Assembly: GCA_015067945.1 (NCBI GenBank)
Contig: SVLM01000005.1
Location: 1 to 64,000 of the forward strand
Direction of reading: 5' to 3'
DNA length: 64,000 bases
Source of the DNA: Oscillospiraceae bacterium
GTDB taxonomy: Bacteria; Bacillota; Clostridia; Oscillospirales; Oscillospiraceae
Below are positions 33,075-40,941 of this stretch, one piece after another. The notes beneath the pieces are model-generated. The model saw only the letters and a list, made by a program, of their open reading frames with translations. It did not search any database and was not told where the DNA came from. How positions within the stretch are numbered: the first letter of the stretch is position 1; every line of letters begins with the position of its first letter. The translations under genes and the position numbers were made by a program.

Positions 33075-34096
33075 TTACCCTCCTTTGCAAAGGCCTTGAT
33101 GACCTTGACGATATTTAAGTGGCTGGGGCATTTGTCCACGCACCGGCCGCAGCCCACGCAGGAGAACATTCCGTCGTTGTTGGCGGGGAAGTAAGCCAGC
33201 TTGTGCATGAAACGCTGGCGGAACCGCTGCATTTGGCTGGTACGGTTGTTGCCGTGGGCCATCATGGTAAAGTCGGAGTACATACAGCTGTCCCAGCAAC
33301 GCATCCGCTGAACGCCAGAACCGGTGTTGTAATCCTTAATGTCGTAGCACTGGCAGGTGGGGCAGACAAATGTGCAGGTGCCGCAGGCCAGACAGGGCTT
33401 ATACAGCTGCTCCCACAGCGGGGAGTCAAACTTGGTTTTGGCGGCTTCCGCACCCCAGCCTTCCAGAGAAAGATCCTTTAAGGGGAGCTTTTCCTGAATG
33501 GAGCGGATGGCTGCCTTGGCATCTTCCACGGCAGCGTCATCGGTGCTTTCCAGCAGAGAGGACACAGCGGCGGTGAGAGACTCGCCCTTTTCACTTTGGG
33601 GCAGCCAGTAGAGGTGTTCTCCTGCGAACCAGGTGGCCACATCTCCCTCGGGAGCAGCACAGTCAATGCCAAAGCAATGGCAGAAGCAGGATGTGTCCGG
33701 CTTGCTGCAGGCCAGGGAAACCACGGTGCCATGCTTGCGGCGGGCGGCGTAGTAGCTGTCTACCGGGTCGGACAGAAATACCTTGTCGAGGACGGCAAGG
33801 CCCCGGACATCGCAGGCCTTCATGCCGAAGACAACGAAATTCTTGTCTTCCAGCTCCGCTGCGGTGACGGACAGCTTGCCGTCGGTGCGGTGGCAGGAGT
33901 AGAGATTTTCGCTCTGGGGGAAGAATACATCCTTGCCGGAGCGGACGGTCTTCAAAGTTTCCAGATCCACATCGGCATCTTCGCTCCAGGGGGCGAAATT
34001 GGTCTTACCTGCAGTATTCACCGGCAGGTACAGCTCGCCTTTGGCGGCAATGGCAGCCAGCAGGGCAGGAATGTCAGCTTTTGCAATGCGATACAT
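33071..34096 (-). CDS. flxB: FlxB-like 4Fe-4S protein
   Basis: 341 residues, start ATG 34096 (AAGGAGG 7 nt upstream). An N-terminal domain with several isolated Cys (MKACDVRG, CSKPDTSCFCHCFG) of the AsrA/hydrogenase-beta type and a C-terminal ferredoxin part with CLACGTCTFVCPTCQC and CVGCGRCVDKCPSH. Links the FAD subunit to FlxC and HdrA. Its stop overlaps the flxA start. AsrA of a sulfite reductase is the nearest alternative, but no asrC follows. Confidence 0.8.
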   Translation of the reverse strand: MYRIAKADIPALLAAIAAKGELYLPVNTAGKTNFAPWSEDADVDLETLKTVRSGKDVFFPQSENLYSCHRTDGKLSVTAAELEDKNFVVFGMKACDVRGLAVLDKVFLSDPVDSYYAARRKHGTVVSLACSKPDTSCFCHCFGIDCAAPEGDVATWFAGEHLYWLPQSEKGESLTAAVSSLLESTDDAAVEDAKAAIRSIQEKLPLKDLSLEGWGAEAAKTKFDSPLWEQLYKPCLACGTCTFVCPTCQCYDIKDYNTGSGVQRMRCWDSCMYSDFTMMAHGNNRTSQMQRFRQRFMHKLAYFPANNDGMFSCVGCGRCVDKCPSHLNIVKVIKAFAKEGK

Positions 34097-34100
34097 ATCC

Positions 34101-35063
34101 TTACCTCCTTCCAACGCCGGGTTCGGCGTCGTCGGTACGGAAGCTGGTCAGGGGGGCGGCAGCGTCAATATCTGCACCGGCCTGGTACTCGCCGTACAGG
34201 CTGTTGATATCTTTAATGAACTTGCGGTTGAACAGATGCAGAGGAATACCCTGGGGGCAGACACGGCTGCACTCACCGCAGTCGGTACACCGGCCTGCCA
34301 CATGGAAGGCACGGATGATGTGGAACATTTTTTCCTCAAAGGAGGTGGCGTTTGCTTTCTGTGCGGAGTCGAACTTGGTCGAATCAAACACGCACTTGCG
34401 GCAGGAGCAGGCGGGGCACACATTCCGGCAGGCATTGCATCGGATGCATTTACTCAGCTCCGCCTGGAAGAAGGCAAATTTTTCTTCCGGGCTCATGGCC
34501 TCGATCTTGGCAATCTCGGCAAAGCGGTCAGAATCGCAGGTATCCACGCTCTCGCCAATCAGCTCGTCGTAGATCTTATGATCCTTGCCCTTGCAGACAT
34601 GGCACCGCTCCAGCATGGCGTCCTTGTAGGCAACTTGCTTATCACCGTACAAGGTTTTGACGGTGAGCATTTCGCTGCAGTCGGGATAACCGGCACCTTC
34701 CACGGACAAAATGCCCTCGGCACCTAAGTTTTCGATCTTCAGCTTGCCCTTGCAGCCAACACCGATGATGTAGGCCTTTTCCCGGTCAATCCGATGCTCC
34801 TTGATCAGCTGGTTAAAGCTGTAGGAATCGCAGGGCTTCAGGAAAACCAGAGTTTTGCCGTCGAGCCTGCTGGCCTCGATCATGTACTTGGAAAGATTGG
34901 CACCGCAGAAGCCGTTGTAGACGAAATTGCTTTCCAGATCTTCAGCGGTTGTGAAGAAGGCAGGCTCTACGTCCCAATCATTCTCGCCCTTACGCCAGCC
35001 GAGAACCCGGACAATTTCACCGCTTTCCAGCAGGGATTTGGCTTTATTAATCAATTCTTGCAT
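34101..35063 (-). CDS. flxC: FlxC-like 4Fe-4S protein
   Basis: 320 residues, starting MQELINKAKS. N-terminal FrhB/hydrogenase-beta-like region (FLKPCDSYSF, ERCHVCKGK) and a C-terminal dicluster ferredoxin region: CIRCNACRNVCPACSCRKC and CTDCGECSRVCPQG. Similar in build to FlxB, as in known Flx clusters. Four nt separate it from flxB. Confidence 0.8.
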   Translation of the reverse strand: MQELINKAKSLLESGEIVRVLGWRKGENDWDVEPAFFTTAEDLESNFVYNGFCGANLSKYMIEASRLDGKTLVFLKPCDSYSFNQLIKEHRIDREKAYIIGVGCKGKLKIENLGAEGILSVEGAGYPDCSEMLTVKTLYGDKQVAYKDAMLERCHVCKGKDHKIYDELIGESVDTCDSDRFAEIAKIEAMSPEEKFAFFQAELSKCIRCNACRNVCPACSCRKCVFDSTKFDSAQKANATSFEEKMFHIIRAFHVAGRCTDCGECSRVCPQGIPLHLFNRKFIKDINSLYGEYQAGADIDAAAPLTSFRTDDAEPGVGRR

Positions 35064-35488
35064 CGCAAATCCCCCAATCTGACACTGGGGCCCAGTGTCC
35101 GTACTTTTGCAACAAAGCTGTTCATGGTTTCCGAGAACTTCACGCCCTCGGCGGCGGATACCCATTCGACCCGGGTACGGCCATTTTCTACGCCCAGATA
35201 GTCCAGCATGCTAAACAGCAGGGTCATCCGGCGACGGGCGTAGTAGTTGCCGGTGGAGTAGTGGCAGTCACCGGGGTGACAGCCGCACATGATCACGCCG
35301 TCGGCACCCTTTTCAAAGGCACGGAGGATGAACATGGGGTTGACGCGGCAGGAGCAGGGCACTTTGATGATTTTTACATCGGCAGGATAAGCCAGTCGGC
35401 TGGAGCCTGCCAGGTCTGCACCTGCGTAGCTGCACCAGTTGCAGCAGAAGGCTACAATAGTGGGTTTCCAATTTTCATTTACCGGCAT
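35051..35488 (-). CDS. flxD: MvhD/FlxD-type iron-sulfur subunit
   Basis: 145 residues. The MvhD fold has FCCNWCSYAGAD, IKVPCSCRVNP and GCHPGDCHYSTGN, the cysteines of the [2Fe-2S] site that connects electron-donor modules to HdrA. The gene overlaps the end of hdrA by 10 nt and the start of flxC by 13 nt, so the proteins are made together. Confidence 0.9.
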   Translation of the reverse strand: MPVNENWKPTIVAFCCNWCSYAGADLAGSSRLAYPADVKIIKVPCSCRVNPMFILRAFEKGADGVIMCGCHPGDCHYSTGNYYARRRMTLLFSMLDYLGVENGRTRVEWVSAAEGVKFSETMNSFVAKVRTLGPSVRLGDLRCKN

Positions 35489-37467
35489 ATTGCATCCACC
35501 TCCGCAAGAATTTGTCTGTTAGAGAAGCCCTGCAGGTCCATCGCACCGCTGGGGCAGGTTACGGTACAGGCACCGCAGCCCTGACACAGAGCACCGTTGA
35601 CCACCGCAATGCGGCGGGTCTCCCGGATGCCGTGGTCGTTGACCAGTTTGTCTTCGTAGGAAATTGCACCGTAGGGGCACACATTGGCACACTGGGAGCA
35701 GCCGTTGCACAGCAGCTCATCTGCCTTGGCTGTGCAGGGGTTGGTCTTCAGCTTATCCTTGGCCAGCAGGCCGATGACCTTCACCGCTGCCGCACCGGCC
35801 TGAGCCACGGTTTCAGGAATGTCCTTGGGGCCCTGACATACACCGGACAGGAACACACCGGCGGTGGGGGATTCCACAGGCCGCAGCTTGGGGTGTGCCT
35901 CGGTGAGGAAATTGTTGGTATCGATGGAGGCGGTGAGCATGGTAGCGATCTTCCGCACATCAGGGTTGGGCTCGATGGCGGTGGCCAAAACCACCATATC
36001 CGCCTTCTTCAGGATCTGCTTGCCCTCTAAGAGGTCAACGCCCTGAACCAGCAGGCTGCCGTCGGCCTGGGGAGAGACCTTGCCCACCTGACCCTTGATG
36101 TAGTTGACACCGTAATCCTCCACAGCCCGGCGGTAGAATTCGTCGAAATTCTTACCGGGGGTACGGACGTCGATGTAGAACACCGTCACATTGGTATCCG
36201 GGTACTTATCCCGGATCAGCATGGCGTGCTTGGCGGTGTACATACAGCAGATTTTGGAGCAGTAGGGCTTGCCCCGATCGTCGGAGCAGCGGCTGCCCAC
36301 GCACTGAATGAACACAATCTCCTTGGGAGCCTTGCCGTCAGAAAGACGCTCCAGATGACCCTTGGTGGGGCCTGCGGCGTTCATGATCCGCTCCAGCTCC
36401 AGAGAGGTGATTACGTCTTTACTCTCGTTGTAGGCATATTCGCCGTACTTATCCAGCTTGATGGTGTCAAAGCCGGTGGCAACCACGATGGCACCGTAGT
36501 TTTCCGTGATGATTTCGTCCTGCTGGGTGTAGTCGATGGCACCGGCCTGACAGAACTTTTCGCAGATGCCGCACTTTCCGGTCTTCAGCTTGATGCAGTT
36601 GGCGGCATCAATGACGGGCACATTGGGAATGGCCTGAGCAAAGGGCGTATAGATAGCACTGCGGGTATTCAGGCCCCGGTTAAATTCATTCAGCGGCTTC
36701 TTGGAGGGGCATTTTTCCTGACAGATGCCGCAGCCGGTGCATTTGTCCATGTTGACATAGCGGGCCTTCTTGCGGATATCCACTGTGAAATTGCCGACGA
36801 AGCCGGAAACCTTTTCCACTTCGGAGTAAGTATGGATGGTGATATTTTCGTGGGCAGCGGCCTCCACCATCTTGGGGGTCAGAATACAGGCGGAGCAGTC
36901 CAGGGTGGGGAAGGTCTTATCCAGCTGGCTCATGCGGCCACCGATGGAGGGGGTCTTTTCCACGATGTCCACCTTGTAGCCGGCATCGGCAATGTCGATA
37001 GCGGTCTGAATACCGGCGATACCTCCGCCGATGACCAGTGCCCGCTTGGTGACCAGGCTTTCGCCCTGCTGCAGCGGTGCGTTCAGATGCACCTTGGCAA
37101 CGGCGGCACGCATCAGAATGGTAGCCTTTTCCGTAGCCTCGGCCATGTCCTTGTGAATCCAGGAGCAATGCTCGCGGATGTTGGCGATTTCCACCATGTA
37201 GGGGTTGATGCCGGCCTTCTCCGCAGCCTTGCGGAAGGTGGCCTCATGCATCCGGGGGGAGCAGGAGCAAACCACGATGCCGGTCAGCTTCTTTTCTGCG
37301 ACGGCAGCGGCGATCCGGGACTGACCGGCCTCACTGCACATATAGGGATAGTCTTCCGCGTGGACGACGCCCTGCTCGCGTAGGGCCATCTCCACAACTT
37401 TCTTTACGTCTACCGTGGCGGCGATATTACTGCCACAGTGACAGACAAAAACACCAATTCTTTGCAT
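35479..37467 (-). CDS. hdrA: Heterodisulfide reductase subunit A (bifurcating flavin)
   Basis: 662 residues. Order: N-terminal Cys-containing domain (VCHCGSNIA, CSCSPRMHEATFR), thioredoxin-reductase-like FAD domain (ALVIGGGIAGIQTAIDIA), inserted ferredoxin (CTGCGICQEKCPS), further Cys motifs (CVGSRCSD, CSKICCMYTAKH) and two C-terminal [4Fe-4S] clusters (CNGCSQCANVCPYG and CQGCGACTVTCPSG). The FAD in HdrA is the site of flavin-based electron bifurcation in studied complexes. It is normal length, has no selenocysteine, and GGAGG precedes the ATG. Confidence 0.93.
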   Translation of the reverse strand: MQRIGVFVCHCGSNIAATVDVKKVVEMALREQGVVHAEDYPYMCSEAGQSRIAAAVAEKKLTGIVVCSCSPRMHEATFRKAAEKAGINPYMVEIANIREHCSWIHKDMAEATEKATILMRAAVAKVHLNAPLQQGESLVTKRALVIGGGIAGIQTAIDIADAGYKVDIVEKTPSIGGRMSQLDKTFPTLDCSACILTPKMVEAAAHENITIHTYSEVEKVSGFVGNFTVDIRKKARYVNMDKCTGCGICQEKCPSKKPLNEFNRGLNTRSAIYTPFAQAIPNVPVIDAANCIKLKTGKCGICEKFCQAGAIDYTQQDEIITENYGAIVVATGFDTIKLDKYGEYAYNESKDVITSLELERIMNAAGPTKGHLERLSDGKAPKEIVFIQCVGSRCSDDRGKPYCSKICCMYTAKHAMLIRDKYPDTNVTVFYIDVRTPGKNFDEFYRRAVEDYGVNYIKGQVGKVSPQADGSLLVQGVDLLEGKQILKKADMVVLATAIEPNPDVRKIATMLTASIDTNNFLTEAHPKLRPVESPTAGVFLSGVCQGPKDIPETVAQAGAAAVKVIGLLAKDKLKTNPCTAKADELLCNGCSQCANVCPYGAISYEDKLVNDHGIRETRRIAVVNGALCQGCGACTVTCPSGAMDLQGFSNRQILAEVDAICR

Positions 37468-37472
37468 GGCAG

Positions 37473-37853
37473 TTACCTCCGATACTTTCTGAACGCACTC
37501 ATCAGCAGCTGCTGGGGCGTTTCCTTATCCAGCAGGGCAGGAACCTCATCGGGTGACAGCAGCTGCTGACCCCGGCTGCGGACGAATACCTGCCGGGCGG
37601 CGTCGATAAGCTGACCGGGCTTGACACCCCGGGGGCAACGCTCCACGCAGGCAAAGCAGCTCAGGCACTTTTCCAAAGATTTGCTCTGCATCAGTGCTTC
37701 GATGTTTTCGTTCTGCACATAGCTGACAAACAAATGGGGCGGAATGTCCATCTCGTCAAAATTGGGGCAGGAGGCAGAGCATTTGCCGCACTTCATGCAC
37801 TTGAGAGGATTGACACCGCTGATTTGTTTGATCTGTTCGATTTGCTTGTTCAT
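37473..37853 (-). CDS. hdrC: Heterodisulfide reductase subunit C
   Basis: 126 residues with two [4Fe-4S] motifs, CMKCGKCSASCPN and CLSCFACVERCPRG, the normal HdrC layout. It carries electrons between HdrA and HdrB. The start codon overlaps the hdrB stop by 1 nt, and hdrA starts 5 nt after its end. Confidence 0.92.
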   Translation of the reverse strand: MNKQIEQIKQISGVNPLKCMKCGKCSASCPNFDEMDIPPHLFVSYVQNENIEALMQSKSLEKCLSCFACVERCPRGVKPGQLIDAARQVFVRSRGQQLLSPDEVPALLDKETPQQLLMSAFRKYRR

Positions 37854-38635
37854 CAGGCATCCTCCTTTACACCCAAAGCCTCAGCCAGCAGCTCCGTGAA
37901 GTAGACGATGGGCAGCTTGCTGTTCTTGGTCAGGTTAAACTTGCACAGAGGGCAGGCGGTGACCAGCAGGTCTGCACCAAAACTCTCGGCAGAATTTGCG
38001 ATCCGCTGGCACATATTGGTTGCACCCTGAGGATCCTTCAGGCTGATGTAGCCGCCGCAGCACTCGTTGCGGTAGGGATAAACCACCGGCTCAGCACCCA
38101 GAGCCCGGATGAAATCCTCCAAAATGGTGGGGTTTTCCGGATCATCAAAGGCCATTACGCCGCTGGGTCGCAGCAGCAGGCAGCCGTAGTAAGCACCGAT
38201 CTTTTTGCCGGTGAGAGGATTGACAACCTTTTTCTTCAGCTCGGCAAAGCCGACCTTGTCCCGGAGCACTTCCAGGAAGTGGAGAACCTCGGTTTCGCCC
38301 TTGTAGGGCTCGGCAAGGCCCATGTAGTTGTTGGCACGGGACTGAATGTCGGCAACATTCGCCATATCGTCGTTGACCCGCTTCATAACATGGTGGCAGG
38401 CAGAGCAGACGGTCACCAGGCTCTGATTCTTTTCCTTTGCTTCATTTAAGGCACGGACGCAGGAAAGCTTGGATGCGATCTCGTCGGTACCCAGGGGGTA
38501 TACGCCGCCGCAGCACTGCCAGTTATCAAGCTCTTCAAGCACGAAGCCCAGAGCCTCTGCAGAGGCTCTGGCGTAACGGTCAAGATCTTTGGCTTTGGTT
38601 CGCAGTGTGCAGCCGGGATAGTAGCTGTATTTCAT
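37853..38635 (-). CDS. hdrB: Heterodisulfide reductase subunit B
   Basis: 260 residues, two CCG domains. First: YYPGCTL, NWQCCGGVYP, CSACHH. Second: YYGCLLLRP, NECCGGYISL, CPLCKFNL. These bind the non-cubane [4Fe-4S] clusters that reduce a disulfide in methanogens. The organism should have no CoM/CoB or DsrC, so the terminal acceptor of this HdrB is open; the nearby fumarate reductase is the obvious candidate. First gene of the seven-gene hdrBCA-flxDCBA run. Confidence 0.92.
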   Translation of the reverse strand: MKYSYYPGCTLRTKAKDLDRYARASAEALGFVLEELDNWQCCGGVYPLGTDEIASKLSCVRALNEAKEKNQSLVTVCSACHHVMKRVNDDMANVADIQSRANNYMGLAEPYKGETEVLHFLEVLRDKVGFAELKKKVVNPLTGKKIGAYYGCLLLRPSGVMAFDDPENPTILEDFIRALGAEPVVYPYRNECCGGYISLKDPQGATNMCQRIANSAESFGADLLVTACPLCKFNLTKNSKLPIVYFTELLAEALGVKEDA

Positions 38636-38686
38636 ATCGTTTCCTCAATTCTGTGAGAGTTCAAATGTGGAACGCCGCCAGGCGTC

Positions 38687-38874
38687 GCTTCCCCCGGGGG
38701 GAAGCTGGCATCACCGCATGGTGATGACTGAAGAGGAATGCGGGCAGGGATGGTTGGATTTTGCAGTAGACCTAGGCTTGGAAGCAAGTCTACAATGCTT
38801 CCGTGTATTGGATTGCATCCCGTGTTCCTCTTCCGACCTCGCTTACGCTGGGCCACCTTCCCCTCGGGGGAAGG
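38687..38874. repeat. Modular multi-hairpin repeat (family B), copy 3
   Basis: Same outer ends and central stem (GAAGAGGAATGCGGG with CCCGTGTTCCTCTTC) as copy 2, but arm 1 is CATCACC with GGTGATG and the inner 70 nt differ. It fills the gap between the malate dehydrogenase gene and hdrB. Confidence 0.88.
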
Positions 38875-38881
38875 TTTTTTA

Positions 38882-39823
38882 TCAAATATCCAACTGTGCA
38901 ATAACAGCCTTCAGGGCGTTGGCACTGAAACGCATCTTCTCTTCTTCCTCAGCGGTCAGCTTCACGGGAACCTTGCCCTTGACACCGTTAGGACCGATGA
39001 CGGTCATGGCACTCAGACACACATCCTCCACGCCGTATTCGCCGTGCATCAGGGAGGATACGGTGGCGAAGGAATCGTAAGCTGCGGTGAGCTTCTTGAG
39101 AATCTTCATAACGGACACGCTGACGGCATAGAAGGTAGCACCCTTCTTGGCGATGATCTCGCCGCCGGACTTCTGGACATATTTCAGAGTGGCTTCCTTG
39201 TCCAAAGGTTCAGTACCCTTGGTTGTCATCAGTTCCTCGTAAAGATCCAGATCGCAGCCGGACACAGAGGCCAGGGACCAGGGGATGAAGCTGGTGTCGC
39301 CATGCTCGCCGAAGACATAGGCGTGGATGTTGTTCTGTGCGATCTTGAAGTGATCGCTCAGGTCGTAACGCAGACGGGAAGTGTCCAGAATGGTGCCGGA
39401 GCCCAGAATCTGGCTTTCGGGCAGGCCGGAGATCTTGGTGAACACATAGGTCATCACGTCCACGGGGTTGGCAACGATGACGTACAGAGCGTTGGGGGCG
39501 TATTTCACGATCTCGGGGGTGATGGACTTCAGAATATTTACATTGGTCTGAGCCAGGTCAATCCGGGTTTGGCCGGGTTTGCGGCCCACACCGGAGGTGA
39601 TGATGACGATGTCAGAACCGGCGGCATCGGCGTAGTCACCGGCAATGACGGAAATCGGCTCACGGAAGCTGGTGCCCTGAACGATGTCCATGACCTCGCC
39701 CTCGACCTTATCCTTATTGATGTCGATCAGAACGATCTCGGAAGCAACATCATCCAAAGAGAGAGTGTAGGCTATGGTTGCACCCACGTTGCCGGCACCG
39801 ATGACGGTAATTTTTCTGCTCAT
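38882..39823 (-). CDS. LDH-scaffold dehydrogenase, predicted malate dehydrogenase
   Basis: 313 residues, starting MSRKITVIGAGNVGATIAYT (NAD site). Catalytic residues of the family are present: Arg in the mobile loop (GQTRIDL), Arg in DTSRLRYDL and His in FGEHGDTS. The specificity residue (Gln102 of Bacillus LDH, in NQKPGETR) is Arg81 here (GRKPGQTR). Arg at this site gives oxaloacetate/malate specificity in malate dehydrogenases, and Gln102Arg is known to convert Bacillus LDH. With fumarase and fumarate reductase downstream, malate dehydrogenase fits better than lactate dehydrogenase, although the rest of the sequence looks LDH-like. Confidence 0.72.
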   Translation of the reverse strand: MSRKITVIGAGNVGATIAYTLSLDDVASEIVLIDINKDKVEGEVMDIVQGTSFREPISVIAGDYADAAGSDIVIITSGVGRKPGQTRIDLAQTNVNILKSITPEIVKYAPNALYVIVANPVDVMTYVFTKISGLPESQILGSGTILDTSRLRYDLSDHFKIAQNNIHAYVFGEHGDTSFIPWSLASVSGCDLDLYEELMTTKGTEPLDKEATLKYVQKSGGEIIAKKGATFYAVSVSVMKILKKLTAAYDSFATVSSLMHGEYGVEDVCLSAMTVIGPNGVKGKVPVKLTAEEEEKMRFSANALKAVIAQLDI

Positions 39824-39901
39824 AATGAAAACCTCCTGAAATGTAAGTAGAGAATTTTTGTTTCGGTAGTCTGTTATCGATAATTTTTTCTCGATAGCCA
39901 C

Positions 39902-39930
39902 ATTATACGGGAAATAAGCGGAAAAATCAA
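39902..39930 (-). promoter_or_regulatory. SigA-type promoter of the reductive C4 block
   Basis: Read leftwards: TTGATT (39925-39930), 17 nt, TATAAT (39902-39907). An inverted repeat, TATCGA/TCGATA, follows in the leader (about 39878-39896). No other strong promoter is seen until hdrB, so it may start a long transcript. Confidence 0.7.
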
Positions 39931-40017
39931 CTGGTTAATGCAGGGAATGATAGCCAAAATCACGGGAAAATTTGGCGGTGCTTTATACAATATGTATAAT
40001 AACTAATAAATTGTCAG

Positions 40018-40046
40018 TTGGCAATCGGTTTGGGATATGTTATAAT
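40018..40046 (+). promoter_or_regulatory. SigA-type promoter of nrdG
   Basis: TTGGCA (40018-40023), 17 nt, TATAAT (40041-40046), followed by AAAGGAGG at 40061-40068. Confidence 0.7.
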
Positions 40047-40075
40047 GAAAAAAGAACAAAAAAGGAGGCATTCAT

Positions 40076-40783
40076 TTGCAAATCGTCGGAATACAGAAAA
40101 TGACGCTGCTGGACTATCCCGGACGGGTGGCCTGCACAGTGTTTTTGGGCGGCTGCAATTTCCGCTGCCCCTTTTGCCATAACAGTGAGCTTTTGGACGG
40201 CTCGGCAACACCGGTGATGGACGAGCAGGAGCTACTGACCTTTCTGGAAAAGCGAAAAGGCCTTCTCGACGGTGTGTGCATCACCGGTGGCGAGCCCACC
40301 CTGCAGAAGGATCTGCCGGAATTGCTGACGGAAATAAAAAAGCTGGGGTATGCCATCAAGCTGGACACCAATGGCTACCGTCCCGATGTCTTGAAGAAAT
40401 TGGTGGATCAGGGTTTGGTGGATTATGTTGCCATGGATGTAAAAAATTGCCCGGAGCGTTATGCCCAAACCGCGGGCCTGCCGGGGTTGGATATTACGCG
40501 GATCGAGGAGAGTCTTGCCTTTTTGCTGTCCGGGGCGGTGGACTATGAGCTTCGCACCACCGTGGCAGAGCCTTTGCATGATCGGCAGGCCATGGAAGCT
40601 ATTGCCCGGTGGCTGGAAAAAATTTCCCCCAAAAAGAAGGTCAAGCGGTTTTTTATTCAGCCCTTTGCAGACCGGGATACCGTACTTTTTGCCGGTCTGA
40701 AAGCACCGGAAAAGGCGGAATTGGTGGCTTTTCAGGGCATTTTGGCAGGTTATGCCGAAGAAGTGTCCATTCGTGGCACTTAA
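40076..40783 (+). CDS. nrdG: Anaerobic ribonucleotide reductase activating protein
   Basis: 235 residues; radical SAM enzyme that makes the glycyl radical on NrdD. The cluster motif is CNFRCPFCHN (CxxxCxxC), with CITGGEPTLQ for SAM. Start is TTG at 40076, 7 nt after AAAGGAGG; there is no nearby ATG. It is followed by nrdD after a promoter region of its own, so the two are neighbours but may be transcribed separately. The length (longer than E. coli NrdG) suits the Clostridia-type activase. Confidence 0.9.
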   Translation: MQIVGIQKMTLLDYPGRVACTVFLGGCNFRCPFCHNSELLDGSATPVMDEQELLTFLEKRKGLLDGVCITGGEPTLQKDLPELLTEIKKLGYAIKLDTNGYRPDVLKKLVDQGLVDYVAMDVKNCPERYAQTAGLPGLDITRIEESLAFLLSGAVDYELRTTVAEPLHDRQAMEAIARWLEKISPKKKVKRFFIQPFADRDTVLFAGLKAPEKAELVAFQGILAGYAEEVSIRGT

Positions 40784-40845
40784 TAAAAAACCACAACATC
40801 TTGTGTTTGCACAAGAAAATATATGGCATATATTGAATTTTGTGG

Positions 40846-40914
40846 TTGACATTGAAAAAGAAGCAAGGTATAATACAGGCGTTGTCGCGTTTACGGGCTG
40901 TGACAATGCCTGTA
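40846..40914 (+). promoter_or_regulatory. nrdD promoter and leader stem-loop
   Basis: TTGACA (40846-40851), 17 nt, TATAAT (40869-40874). The first transcribed bases form a hairpin: TACAGGC with GCCTGTA and TTGTC with GACAA (40874-40914), with a 15-nt loop. Upstream, 40791-40843 holds an inverted pair (ACCACAA/TTGTGGT) and smaller palindromes that may bind a regulator such as NrdR, though the spacing is not the classic one. Confidence 0.65.
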
Positions 40915-40941
40915 TTTTACATATGAGAGGGGAAAAACACT

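Noticed and set aside
32217-34096. Anaerobic sulfite reductase (asrAB)
   Set aside because: FlxA and FlxB resemble AsrB and AsrA, but no siroheme subunit asrC is present and the genes continue from hdrBCA-flxDC.
38882-39823. Plain L-lactate dehydrogenase
   Set aside because: The specificity position carries Arg instead of Gln and the neighbours are fumarase and fumarate reductase; lactate activity cannot be excluded without assay.
40793-40834. Pair of NrdR boxes upstream of nrdD
   Set aside because: Two palindromes exist (ACAACATCTTGTGT and AATATATGGCATATATT), but their centre-to-centre distance of about 27 nt does not fit the usual 31-32 nt and the second does not match the consensus well.
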